A DNA stretch of 64,000 nt, from the NCBI RefSeq assembly GCF_001999725.1, contig NZ_MDDP01000001.1, forward strand, positions 167,096 to 231,095. Direction: 5' to 3'. A model generated the notes under the pieces. The model did no database searches, was not told where the DNA came from, and saw nothing but the letters and a program-made list of their open reading frames with translations. This document shows positions 18,378-27,115 of the stretch, piece after piece; the first letter of the stretch is position 1; every line of letters begins with the position of its first letter. The translations under genes and the position numbers were made by a program. Source of the DNA: Cellulophaga omnivescoria. GTDB taxonomy: Bacteria > Bacteroidota > Bacteroidia > Flavobacteriales > Flavobacteriaceae.

Positions 18378-18919
18378 AAAAAGTTATATACTTAGCACTA
18401 ATATTGTGCTTTATAAGTTGTGATGGTCCAGAACCAAGAAGACCTATAGAAGTAAAAACAGGTAGTTACATAAAACAATCTATAAAACGAAATAAATTAC
18501 TACTTGCAGAAGAAGAAGCAATTATACAACGTATAATAGAAAAGGATACTGCCCACAACTACATAAGTGGTACAAACGGAGCTTGGTACTATTACAATAG
18601 TAAAAACCAAGAAGACATAAAAACTATTAAACCAGATGATTTGGTTACTATGCGTTATAGCTTACTAGACCTTAATAATGATACTATTTATGGTTTTAAT
18701 GAAATTGGAACAATAAAATACAAGGTAGACAAACAGGAATTATTTTTAGGTTTGCGTACAAGTGTAAAACTCTTAAAGGAAAATGAAACCGCTACCTTTT
18801 TATTTCCTTCTTCTTTAGGCTACGGCTACCACGGAGACGATAATAAAATAGGAACCAACATACCTTTAAAAGCAGTAGTATCTATATTAAAAGTAGAAAA
18901 AGATAGTATTCTAAATTAA
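18374..18919 (+). CDS. gldI: Gliding motility-associated peptidyl-prolyl isomerase GldI
   Basis: 181 residues. The lipoprotein signal peptide is MKKVIYLALILCFISC (Cys16). An FKBP-type domain covers the C-terminal half, with LGYGYHGDDNKIGTNIPLKAVVSILKVE at its end. GldI is one of the lipoproteins needed for gliding and type IX secretion in Flavobacterium and belongs to the FKBP family; the short N-terminal region before the FKBP domain (HNYISGTNGAWYYYNSKN) fits it. It overlaps nrnA by 4 bases and is followed 21 bases later by another, larger isomerase gene. Its presence supports a gliding flavobacterium. Confidence 0.88.
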   Translation: MKKVIYLALILCFISCDGPEPRRPIEVKTGSYIKQSIKRNKLLLAEEEAIIQRIIEKDTAHNYISGTNGAWYYYNSKNQEDIKTIKPDDLVTMRYSLLDLNNDTIYGFNEIGTIKYKVDKQELFLGLRTSVKLLKENETATFLFPSSLGYGYHGDDNKIGTNIPLKAVVSILKVEKDSILN

Positions 18920-18940
18920 AAATAAACTAAAAAAGGAAAA

Positions 18941-20116
18941 ATGAAAAAAAGTTTTTTAATCTTATTAATAGCTGTATCTGCAATGGTAGGCTGTAAATCG
19001 GGACAATATGCAGACCTAGAAGACGGTTTATATGCAGATATAAAAACCAATAAAGGAGATATGTTGGTTAAGTTAGAGTACAATTTAGCACCAGTTACTG
19101 TTGCTAATTTTGTTTCCTTAGCAGAAGGTAAAAGCCCGTTTGTAAGTGAAGAGTATAAAGGAAAAAAATATTATGATGGTATTATTTTTCATAGAGTAAT
19201 GAAAGATTTTATGATACAAGGAGGAGACCCAACAGGCACTGGTATGGGTAACCCTGGCTACAAATTTAAAGACGAGTTTAGCGACTCTCTACGCCACACT
19301 AAAAAAGGAATTTTATCTATGGCTAATTCTGGACCAAAAACAAATGGCAGCCAGTTTTTTATAACCCATGCTCCTACTCCTTTCTTAGACGGTTTAGATG
19401 AGTTTGGTAATTTAAAAAATTGTGATAATCCTAGAGTTGGATGTCATTCTGTTTTTGGTGAAGTTGTTAAAGGTTTAGAAGTTATAGACTCTATTGCAAA
19501 TGTAAAAGTAGCTGCAAAAAACAGACCTATAGAAGATGTTGTTATCTCTACCATAGAAATAGTAAAAAAAGGTAAGGAGGCTAAAAATTTTGATGCAATT
19601 AAAGTGATGACATCTTACTTTGATGAAGAAAAAGAAGAAGAAAAAAGGCAACTAGCTTTAGCTGAAGAAGCTAAAAAAACAGAAGCTGCTTTTGCTGCTA
19701 AAACTGCAGAGCAAATTAAAAAAGCAGAAACTTTACCATCTGGATTAAAAGTGCTAGTGTTAAAAGAAGGTACTGGACCAAAACCAAAAATTGGACAGAA
19801 AGCTTTAGTAAACTATGCCGGCTGGTTAAGTAATGGCAGCTTGTTTGATACTACTATGGAAGATGTTGCTAAAGAATTTGGTAAGTACGACATTATTTAC
19901 AAAATGCACGGCAATGACCTTAGTCCTTATCCAATGGATTATAGTCCGGAATCTAGGTTAACAGCAGGTTTTAAAGAAGGTTTATTACGTATGAAAGTAG
20001 GAGACAAAGTTCGTTTGTTTATTCCTCCACATTTAGGATATGGTGAACAAGGTGGCGGACCAATTCCTCCAAACGCCGATTTAATTTTTGATGTAGAAAT
20101 TACTGGTATTCAATAA
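18941..20116 (+). CDS. Dual cyclophilin-FKBP peptidyl-prolyl isomerase lipoprotein
   Basis: 391 residues with a lipoprotein signal (LIAVSAMVGC, Cys18). A complete cyclophilin domain occupies about 28-215: FHRVMKDFMIQGGDPTGTG, GILSMANSGPKTNGSQFFIT and HSVFGEVVKGLEVID. A charged helical linker (about 220-265, EEEKRQLALAEEAKKTEAAFAAK) leads to an FKBP domain to the end (VNYAGWLSNGSLFDTT; FIPPHLGYGEQGGGPIPPNADLIFDVEI). Two unrelated prolyl-isomerase folds in one chain correspond to the CFBP type of dual-family immunophilin described from Flavobacterium. It probably aids folding of exported or outer-membrane proteins. It is adjacent to gldI and ends at a terminator. Confidence 0.93.
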   Translation: MKKSFLILLIAVSAMVGCKSGQYADLEDGLYADIKTNKGDMLVKLEYNLAPVTVANFVSLAEGKSPFVSEEYKGKKYYDGIIFHRVMKDFMIQGGDPTGTGMGNPGYKFKDEFSDSLRHTKKGILSMANSGPKTNGSQFFITHAPTPFLDGLDEFGNLKNCDNPRVGCHSVFGEVVKGLEVIDSIANVKVAAKNRPIEDVVISTIEIVKKGKEAKNFDAIKVMTSYFDEEKEEEKRQLALAEEAKKTEAAFAAKTAEQIKKAETLPSGLKVLVLKEGTGPKPKIGQKALVNYAGWLSNGSLFDTTMEDVAKEFGKYDIIYKMHGNDLSPYPMDYSPESRLTAGFKEGLLRMKVGDKVRLFIPPHLGYGEQGGGPIPPNADLIFDVEITGIQ

Positions 20117-20151
20117 CCTATCTTTTATTTACAAAAATTTTTCAATAAATT

Positions 20152-20178
20152 AAAAGACTGCTTTTGGCAGTCTTTTTT
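20152..20178 (+). terminator. Terminator after the cyclophilin-FKBP gene
   Basis: Stem AAAAGACTGC (20152-20161) with GCAGTCTTTT (20167-20176), a short loop and a T run. Confidence 0.88.
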
Positions 20179-20239
20179 ATTTGTAATACATTTACTACAA
20201 ATAATTCTCCCCAAGTAAACCTTTAATTAATAAAAAGCT

Positions 20240-21319
20240 ATGAAAACATTTGCATTAAAAACAGTATTACTAGTATTTTTCTTGTCCTTCTTATCCTGTG
20301 ACAATTCATCTAACGACTTATTAGATGCTATTAATGATAATAATGGAGATACTACAGAAGAAGATAATACTAATGAAGAAGAAACAAACAACAGTAACAA
20401 CACTGCAAAAACTGTTGTAGATGCGTACGGACAACTACGCATTAAAGGAAGTAAAATTGTAGACAAAAATGACAACGCAATACAATTACGTGGTATGTCT
20501 TTATTTTGGAGCCAATGGATGCCACAATACTATACAACAGGCACCGTATCATGGCTAAAAGAGGATTGGAACGTTACCATTGTAAGAGCAGCTATGGCTG
20601 TAGAAGATAACGGTGGTTACTTAAGCAACCCAGAAAGAGAAAAAGCTAAAGTATTTACCGTTATAGATGCTGCTATAGAACAAGGTATTTATGTTATTGT
20701 AGATTGGCACAGTCACCATGCAGAAAACCATTTAAATGAAGCGAAAAGTTTTTTTGCAGAGGTTGCACAAAAATACGGAGACAAGCCTAACATTATATAT
20801 GAAATTTATAACGAACCTTTAGATGGTGTATCTTGGAATAACACACTTAAACCTTACCATGAGGCAGTTATTAAAGAAATTAGAAAGTATGACCCAGACA
20901 ATATTGTTGTATGCGGTACAAGAGTATGGTCACAACGTGTAGATGAAGTAATTGGCAATGAAATTAATGATGCCAACGTAGCGTATACTCTTCATTACTA
21001 TGCAGCTAGTCATAAACAATATTTAAGAGATATTGCCAAGCAAGCTATAGATAACAACTTGGCTATTTTTGTTACAGAATATGGCACTACAGAATACACT
21101 GGTGATGGTTATGTAGACGCGGCAGAAAGCAAAGCTTGGTGGGCATTTTTAGACGAAAATAAAATATCATGGTGTAACTGGTCTATAGCAGATAAAAACG
21201 AAAAATCTGCTGCATTAACTCCTGGAGCTAGTGGTAATGGCAATTGGAGTCTAGACCAAGTAACGGAATCTGGAAAATTAGTACGTACAGAATTAATAGA
21301 AAAGAATCCTACTTTCTAA
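20240..21319 (+). CDS. Glycoside hydrolase family 5 lipoprotein (endoglucanase-like)
   Basis: 359 residues. The signal peptide has lipobox Cys20 (FLSFLSC). An acidic, Asn-rich linker follows (about 21-55), with Asp/Glu runs like those that often mark surface-exposed lipoproteins in this phylum. The GH5 TIM barrel then has the acid/base Glu192 in IIYEIYNEP, the nucleophile Glu280 in IFVTEYGTT, the loop DWHSHHAENH and the C-terminal WCNWSIADK. The pattern fits GH5 cellulases (subfamily 2-like), acting on beta-1,4-glucan or related glucans. No carbohydrate-binding module or SusCD pair is nearby, so it is a stand-alone enzyme. Confidence 0.9.
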   Translation: MKTFALKTVLLVFFLSFLSCDNSSNDLLDAINDNNGDTTEEDNTNEEETNNSNNTAKTVVDAYGQLRIKGSKIVDKNDNAIQLRGMSLFWSQWMPQYYTTGTVSWLKEDWNVTIVRAAMAVEDNGGYLSNPEREKAKVFTVIDAAIEQGIYVIVDWHSHHAENHLNEAKSFFAEVAQKYGDKPNIIYEIYNEPLDGVSWNNTLKPYHEAVIKEIRKYDPDNIVVCGTRVWSQRVDEVIGNEINDANVAYTLHYYAASHKQYLRDIAKQAIDNNLAIFVTEYGTTEYTGDGYVDAAESKAWWAFLDENKISWCNWSIADKNEKSAALTPGASGNGNWSLDQVTESGKLVRTELIEKNPTF

Positions 21320-21335
21320 ATAAAACCTTAATACT

Positions 21336-21375
21336 AAAAAATCCCCATTTGATATTTTCAAATGGGGATTTTTTT
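21336..21375. terminator. Bidirectional terminator between GH5 and pepD
   Basis: Stem AAAAAATCCCCATTTG (21336-21351) with CAAATGGGGATTTTTT (21359-21374), between two convergent genes. Confidence 0.92.
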
Positions 21376-21394
21376 AATAAAGTTATATAATGCT

Positions 21395-22846
21395 TTAAGC
21401 CGGACTATTTTTTAGCACTTCTAAAGTAAATTTCCAAAACTTTTGTACCGATGATATACTAACACGTTCATCTGGTGAGTGAGCTCCTTTTATAGTTGGC
21501 CCAAAACTAATCATATCCATATCTGGATAGTTTTGTCCTAAAATACCACATTCTAAACCAGCATGGCAAGCAACAACTTTAGCGTCTGTACCAAAAACGG
21601 TTTTATACTGTGCACTTAACACTTTTAAAATAGCTGAATCTGGGTTTGGGTTCCACCCAGGATAATCACCACTAAAGTCTACCTTAAAATCAGCCAATTC
21701 AAAAACAGATTTTAATGCGTAAGCTAAATCCATTTTTCCAGAGTTAACAGATGACCTAGTTAAACAACCAATTTTAATTGCTCCGTCTTTTACTATAACT
21801 CTTGCTATGTTATTAGATGTTTCTACCAAGTCTGCCATACTTGCACTCATAGCATACACACCATTATGCGCTGCATAAATACCACGTAGCATTTTTTGCT
21901 GAGCTTCTTTTTCCATAACACTTTCGGGTAAGGAAACCTCCGTTAAAGAAATCACTAAATTTGGTTCTGTAACTTTTAATTCAGATTTAATTGTATTTAC
22001 CAATTTTTCAAAATTAGCCAAAAACTCATCTGTAACTTTTACAGCAACAATAGCATTACTTTCTCTTGGTATTGCATTACGCAAACTACCACCATCAATC
22101 TCAGAAATGGCTAAATCTGTGTATAAACTTATATTATACAGCAACCTATTCATTATTTTATTAGCATTACCTAAACCACGGTGTATATCCATACCGCTAT
22201 GGCCACCATTTAAACCTTTAACCGTAACTTTATAACCAGTAAAGTTTGCTTGCACAGGCTCTAGTTCATAAATTCTTCTTGCTGTAACATCTACACCTCC
22301 TGCACAGCCTATATCAATTTCATCATCCTCTTCTGTGTCTAAATTTAAAAGTATATCTCCTTGCAAAACACCACCTTTTAAACCCATTGCTCCTGTCATT
22401 CCTGTTTCCTCATCAATAGTAAACAAGGCCTCTAGTGCAGGGTGTGGTATATTTATACTTTCTAATAAAGCCATAATTGTAGCAACACCCATACCGTTAT
22501 CTGCGCCTAATGTGGTTCCTTTAGCCCTAACCCAGTCACCATCTATATACATTTGTATACCTTGTGTATCAAAATCAAAAATAGTATCGTTATTTTTTTG
22601 GTGTACCATATCTAAATGGGACTGCAACGTAACCATTTTTTTATTTTCTAAACCTGGTGTTGCTGGTTTTCTAATAATAACATTACCAACCTCATCTTTT
22701 AAAGTTTCTAGTTGTAAAGAAGCGCCAAAATCTAACATAAACTGTATTACACGCTCTTCCTTTTTAGAAGGTCTTGGCACGGCATTTAAATCTGCAAATT
22801 TGTTCCAAACTGCTTTAGGTTCTAACTCTCTTATATCTTTACTCAT
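21395..22846 (-). CDS. pepD: Aminoacyl-histidine dipeptidase (PepD, M20 family)
   Basis: 483 residues, full length. Zn-peptidase ligands and catalytic residues can be read in order: LQSHLDMVHQK (His, Asp), LGADNGMGVATIM (bridging Asp), FTIDEETGMTGAMGL (catalytic Glu and ligand), NLDTEEDDEIDIGCAGG, and the C-terminal CHAGLECGIL with the last His. The inserted dimerization domain contains GLNGGHSGMDIHRGLGNA. PepD hydrolyses Xaa-His and other dipeptides in the cytoplasm. It is a single gene convergent with GH5 and divergent from the DUF3810 gene. Confidence 0.95.
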   Translation of the reverse strand: MSKDIRELEPKAVWNKFADLNAVPRPSKKEERVIQFMLDFGASLQLETLKDEVGNVIIRKPATPGLENKKMVTLQSHLDMVHQKNNDTIFDFDTQGIQMYIDGDWVRAKGTTLGADNGMGVATIMALLESINIPHPALEALFTIDEETGMTGAMGLKGGVLQGDILLNLDTEEDDEIDIGCAGGVDVTARRIYELEPVQANFTGYKVTVKGLNGGHSGMDIHRGLGNANKIMNRLLYNISLYTDLAISEIDGGSLRNAIPRESNAIVAVKVTDEFLANFEKLVNTIKSELKVTEPNLVISLTEVSLPESVMEKEAQQKMLRGIYAAHNGVYAMSASMADLVETSNNIARVIVKDGAIKIGCLTRSSVNSGKMDLAYALKSVFELADFKVDFSGDYPGWNPNPDSAILKVLSAQYKTVFGTDAKVVACHAGLECGILGQNYPDMDMISFGPTIKGAHSPDERVSISSVQKFWKFTLEVLKNSPA

Positions 22847-22909
22847 TTCTTTTTATTTTCTAGACTTCAAAATTACATAATAGAAAACGATTTTATACCT
22901 TGTATTGCT

Positions 22910-22917
22910 TATTTTTG
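22910..22917 (+). promoter_or_regulatory. Promoter -7 box for the DUF3810 gene (leaderless type)
   Basis: TATTTTTG is a perfect TAnnTTTG. The ATG at 22923 lies 5 bases after it, so the mRNA should begin at or beside the start codon. No clear -33 TTG was seen. Confidence 0.65.
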
Positions 22918-22922
22918 ATATA

Positions 22923-23990
22923 ATGAAGTCTAAATTAAAAAATGGTATTGCTCTTTTTTTACCGGTACAAATTGTATTCGTAAAATGGTTGGCTAACTAC
23001 CCTGCTTTTATTGAAGAATATTACAGTAATGGTTTGTACCAATACATTTCTATCTTTTTTAGGTATTTATTAGGTTGGATACCTTTTTCTGTTGGTGATA
23101 TTTTATATGCTAGCCTTATTATTCTTACTATTAAATACCTTATTACTAAACGACAGTATATTAAGAAAAAACCATTAGTTTTTTTAAGAAATATAGTAGT
23201 TGTATTATCAATTGCATATTTTACTTTTCATTTTTGCTGGGGATTAAACTATTACAGAGAGCCGTTGTATAAAACGTTTAGCATAAATGAAAACCATTCT
23301 ATAACAGAATTAGAATCTTTTGTTTCTAGGTTAATAAAAAAAACAAATACCATACACACTTCTATTACCGCAGATAGTACCAAAGCTGTGGTAATGCCAT
23401 ATAGTAAAGAAGAAATATACAACCTAACCACAATAGGATATACAGAACTGCAAAAAAAATATCCACTATTTAATTACCAAACTCCTAGTTTAAAAACATC
23501 ATTATTTAGTACAGGATTAAGCTATGCAGGTTATGGCGGTTATTTAAATCCGTTTACTAATGAAGCACAAGTTAATGGCAAAATACCCTTATACAGATAT
23601 CCTGTTGTTGCAGGTCATGAAGCCGGACACCAAATTGGCTATTCGGCAGAAAATGAAACTAATTTTATTGGCTATTTAGTAACTGTAAACAATAAAGACA
23701 AATACTTTAAATATGCTGCTTATTCTTATGCACTTAGTTACTGTTTAAGTGATATTAGATATAATGATCCTGAGCTATTTAATCAGCTTTATGCGAAATT
23801 AAATATTGGAGTTAAAAAAAACTATCAAGAGTTAAGTACCTTTTGGAATAATTATGAAAATCCAATGGAACCCGTTTTAAAATCTGTTTACAGTACTTTT
23901 TTAAAAGCGAATAACCAAAAAGATGGAATGAAAAGTTATAGCAGAATAGTAACATTATTAGTTGCTTATCATCAGAAACACTCATTATAA
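22923..23990 (+). CDS. DUF3810 family membrane protein with HEXXH motif
   Basis: 355 residues. An N-terminal membrane part has about three segments (roughly 8-25, 35-60 and 85-105). The large soluble domain that follows contains STGLSYAGYGGYLNPFTNEAQVN, VVAGHEAGHQIGYSAENETNFIGYL and a long helical region. HEAGH followed by a downstream Glu (AENETNF) has the form of a zinc-metalloprotease site. DUF3810 proteins are conserved in Bacteroidota with no established role; protease activity is an inference from the motif. A TTG at 22905 is in frame, but it lies upstream of the promoter box, so ATG 22923 is used. Confidence 0.88.
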   Translation: MKSKLKNGIALFLPVQIVFVKWLANYPAFIEEYYSNGLYQYISIFFRYLLGWIPFSVGDILYASLIILTIKYLITKRQYIKKKPLVFLRNIVVVLSIAYFTFHFCWGLNYYREPLYKTFSINENHSITELESFVSRLIKKTNTIHTSITADSTKAVVMPYSKEEIYNLTTIGYTELQKKYPLFNYQTPSLKTSLFSTGLSYAGYGGYLNPFTNEAQVNGKIPLYRYPVVAGHEAGHQIGYSAENETNFIGYLVTVNNKDKYFKYAAYSYALSYCLSDIRYNDPELFNQLYAKLNIGVKKNYQELSTFWNNYENPMEPVLKSVYSTFLKANNQKDGMKSYSRIVTLLVAYHQKHSL

Positions 23991-24127
23991 AAGCCAATTA
24001 CGTATTATTAACTTGAATTTATAAGCAAACAAGCAACGTAATTTTAACATTTTATTACAACTTTCAAATGACTGTTTATCTATCTTTAGACAGACTAATT
24101 TACTAATCAACTCAAAAAGAAACCGAT

Positions 24128-27085
24128 ATGAGAATACGACTCCTATCGCTTGCCTTATTTTTGGCAAGTGCTACCGTGTTTGCACAGGATTATTTCCCTA
24201 CAAACACTGGTGTAAAATCCAAAAACAATAATTACACCGCCTTTACAAACGCTAAAATTTTTGTTACTCCAACACAAATTGTAGAAAACGGAACACTACT
24301 TATTAAAAACGGAAAAGTAGTACAAGTTGGCAAAAGTGTAACTGTACCTAAAAATACAGTAACAGTAGACCTAAAAGGAAAATCTATTTACCCATCATTT
24401 ATAGATATATACTCGGACTTTGGTATTAAAAAACCAAAAGCCTCTGGCGGTAGATCTACACAGTACGAAGCCACAAGACACGGCTATTATTGGAATGACC
24501 ACATAATGCCAGAAAACAATGCTTTAAGTGTTTTTAAATTTGACGCTAAAAAAGCTGCCGAATACCAAAAAGCTGGCTTTGGAGTAGTAAACTCGCATAT
24601 ACAAGATGGTATTGCCCGCGGTACAGGTATACTTGTTACTCTTAATGATGATGGCACAAACAGTGACCGTATAATAGACGACAGATCTGCACAATACTTC
24701 TCTTTAACAAGAAGCGCAGTAAAAAATCAATCTTACCCATCTTCCTTAATGGGTTCTTTAGCTTTATTAAGACAAATGTATTCTGATGCCGCTTGGTACG
24801 CTAACGGCAATAGTGAAACAAAAGACTTGTCACTAGAAGCATTAAATAAAAACAAAGGTTTGGTTCAAATTTTTGAAGCTGGTGACAAAGGTCACGCGCT
24901 TAGAGCAGATAAAATTGGAGACGCAAACAACATACAGTATGTAATTTTAGCTGGCGGTAATGAATACGAAAGTATTGCAGATATTAAAGCTACAAATGCA
25001 ACTTACATTTTACCTATAAATTTTCCGGATGCCTATGATGTATCTAACCCATACCAAGCAGATAATGTTTCTTTAGCAGATATGAGACGTTGGAACCAAG
25101 CACCATCTAACCCAAAAGTATTGGCAGATAACAGTATTCCTTTTACGTTTACTACACATGATCTAAAATCTCCTGCTGCTTTTAAAGACAAGTTATTAAA
25201 AGCAATTGCATATGGTTTACCTAAAACTAAAGCGTTAGAAGCTTTAACAACTGTACCAGCACAAATACTTGGAAAGTCTGGTCAAATAGGTTCTCTTAAA
25301 AATGGTAGTTATGCAAACTTTTTAATTACCTCTGGAGATATTTTTGATAAAAACACTACCCTTTATGAAAACTGGGTTCAGGGACAAAAAAATGTAATTA
25401 CAGACAAAGACGTAAAAGATATAAGTGGTTCTTACAATTTAGCTATTGATGGCACAACTTATAAGTTAGAAATTAAAGGAGCTACAGATAAGCCATCTGC
25501 AACTTTAAAACAAGACTCTACCACCATTAAATCTAAATTCTCATACAAAGAAAATTGGGTAGACCTTGCTTTTACAACTAATGAAGGTGAAAAAAGATAT
25601 AGAATGACAGGTATTGTTACTCCTAACTCTACCAACATTAGCGGTAAGCTTGTTTTACCAAATGGATCTGAGTCTACCTTTGTTGCCACAAAAACTGGAG
25701 ACGTAGATAAAAAAGATAAAGATAAAAAAGATATATCTACACCAGAATTAATGCCTGTTACCTACCCTAATGTTGGTTATGGCTATACTACTAAACCTAA
25801 ACAAGAAAATATTTTATTTAAAAATGCTACAGTTTGGACTAGTGAAGAGGCTGGCATACTAAAAAATACAGATGTACTTGTAAAAAAAGGTAAAATTGTA
25901 AAAATAGGCACCAACCTAAATGCTGGCGGAGCAACAGTTATAGATGCTACCGGAAAACACCTAACGGCTGGTATTATAGATGAACACTCGCACATTGCAG
26001 GCTTAAGTATTAATGAAGGCGGACAAAATTCTTCTGCTGAAGTTAAAATGGAAGATGTAGTAGATAATGAAGATGTTGATATTTACCGTAATCTGGCTGG
26101 TGGTGTTACTTCTATTCAGTTATTACATGGTTCTGCAAACCCAATTGGCGGACGTTCTGCCTTACTAAAGTTAAAATGGGGAGAAAGTGCAGATAAAATG
26201 ATTTATGATAATTCTCCTAAGTTTATAAAATTTGCTTTAGGTGAAAATGTAAAGCAAAGTAACTGGGGCAGTCGCTCTCGTTTTCCACAAACAAGAATGG
26301 GTGTAGAGCAAATGTTTATAGATTATTTTCAGCGCGGAAAAGAATATGATGAAAAGAAAAAAAGTGGCCAACCTTATCGTTATGATGAAGAAATGGAAGT
26401 ACTTGCCGAAATTATTAACGGAGAACGTTTTATTAGTTGCCACTCTTACGTACAGTCAGAAATTAATATGTTAATGAAAGTTGCAGAAAAGTTTAACTTT
26501 AAAGTTAACACTTTTACACATATTTTAGAGGGTTACAAGGTTGCAGATAAAATGAAAGAACACGGGGTTGGTGCATCTACATTTAGTGACTGGTGGGCTT
26601 ACAAGTATGAGGTTAATGACGCTATACCATACAATGCTGCAATAATGCAGAGCCAGGGTGTTACTGTTGCCATTAACAGTGATGATGCAGAAATGTCTAG
26701 AAGATTAAACCAAGAAGCTGCCAAAACTGTAAAATACGGAGATATGACAGAGCTAGAGGCTTGGAAAATGGTAACTATTAACCCTGCTAAATTATTACAC
26801 TTAGACAATCGTGTAGGGAGTATTAAAGAAGGTAAAGATGCAGATTTAGTACTTTGGAACAACCACCCACTATCTGTTTACGCTAAAGCAGAAAAAACTT
26901 TAATAGAAGGTGTTGTATATTTTGATTTAGAAAAAGACAAACAACAAAGAGCTGCTATTAAAAACGAAAGAAACAAGCTTATTACTATGATGCTTGAAGA
27001 AAAAGAAGGTGGCAAACCAACACAAAAGCCTATTAAGAAACAAAAACCTAAGTTCCATTGTGACACTATGGACACGGAGTGGTAA
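24128..27085 (+). CDS. Exported double-domain amidohydrolase-family protein
   Basis: 985 residues with a cleavable signal peptide (LLSLALFLASATVFAQ). It has two amidohydrolase-like halves. In the first half (to about 430) the expected HxH after the composite sandwich is replaced (YPSFIDIYSDFGI), so it looks catalytically dead. A beta-rich spacer of about 100 residues follows. The second half has the metal-site pattern: GIIDEHSHIAG, LLKLKWGES, FISCHSYVQ, TFTHILEGYK and AINSDDAEMS, ending with the standard GSIKEGKDADLVLWNNHPL. The active half could cleave cyclic amide or peptide-like bonds; the substrate is unknown. A second exported amidohydrolase-like gene follows 30 bases later. Confidence 0.88.
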   Translation: MRIRLLSLALFLASATVFAQDYFPTNTGVKSKNNNYTAFTNAKIFVTPTQIVENGTLLIKNGKVVQVGKSVTVPKNTVTVDLKGKSIYPSFIDIYSDFGIKKPKASGGRSTQYEATRHGYYWNDHIMPENNALSVFKFDAKKAAEYQKAGFGVVNSHIQDGIARGTGILVTLNDDGTNSDRIIDDRSAQYFSLTRSAVKNQSYPSSLMGSLALLRQMYSDAAWYANGNSETKDLSLEALNKNKGLVQIFEAGDKGHALRADKIGDANNIQYVILAGGNEYESIADIKATNATYILPINFPDAYDVSNPYQADNVSLADMRRWNQAPSNPKVLADNSIPFTFTTHDLKSPAAFKDKLLKAIAYGLPKTKALEALTTVPAQILGKSGQIGSLKNGSYANFLITSGDIFDKNTTLYENWVQGQKNVITDKDVKDISGSYNLAIDGTTYKLEIKGATDKPSATLKQDSTTIKSKFSYKENWVDLAFTTNEGEKRYRMTGIVTPNSTNISGKLVLPNGSESTFVATKTGDVDKKDKDKKDISTPELMPVTYPNVGYGYTTKPKQENILFKNATVWTSEEAGILKNTDVLVKKGKIVKIGTNLNAGGATVIDATGKHLTAGIIDEHSHIAGLSINEGGQNSSAEVKMEDVVDNEDVDIYRNLAGGVTSIQLLHGSANPIGGRSALLKLKWGESADKMIYDNSPKFIKFALGENVKQSNWGSRSRFPQTRMGVEQMFIDYFQRGKEYDEKKKSGQPYRYDEEMEVLAEIINGERFISCHSYVQSEINMLMKVAEKFNFKVNTFTHILEGYKVADKMKEHGVGASTFSDWWAYKYEVNDAIPYNAAIMQSQGVTVAINSDDAEMSRRLNQEAAKTVKYGDMTELEAWKMVTINPAKLLHLDNRVGSIKEGKDADLVLWNNHPLSVYAKAEKTLIEGVVYFDLEKDKQQRAAIKNERNKLITMMLEEKEGGKPTQKPIKKQKPKFHCDTMDTEW

Positions 27086-27115
27086 GCGTAATAGACAACA
27101 TATAAAATTACAGAA

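Noticed and set aside
22335..22880. Antisense open frame of 181 codons opposite pepD
   Set aside because: It lies wholly over conserved pepD sequence and shows no family similarity; it is a shadow of low-stop codon usage.
24081..24088. TATCTTTA as promoter box for the 985-residue amidohydrolase
   Set aside because: One mismatch to TAnnTTTG and no -33 element; too weak to list as a feature.
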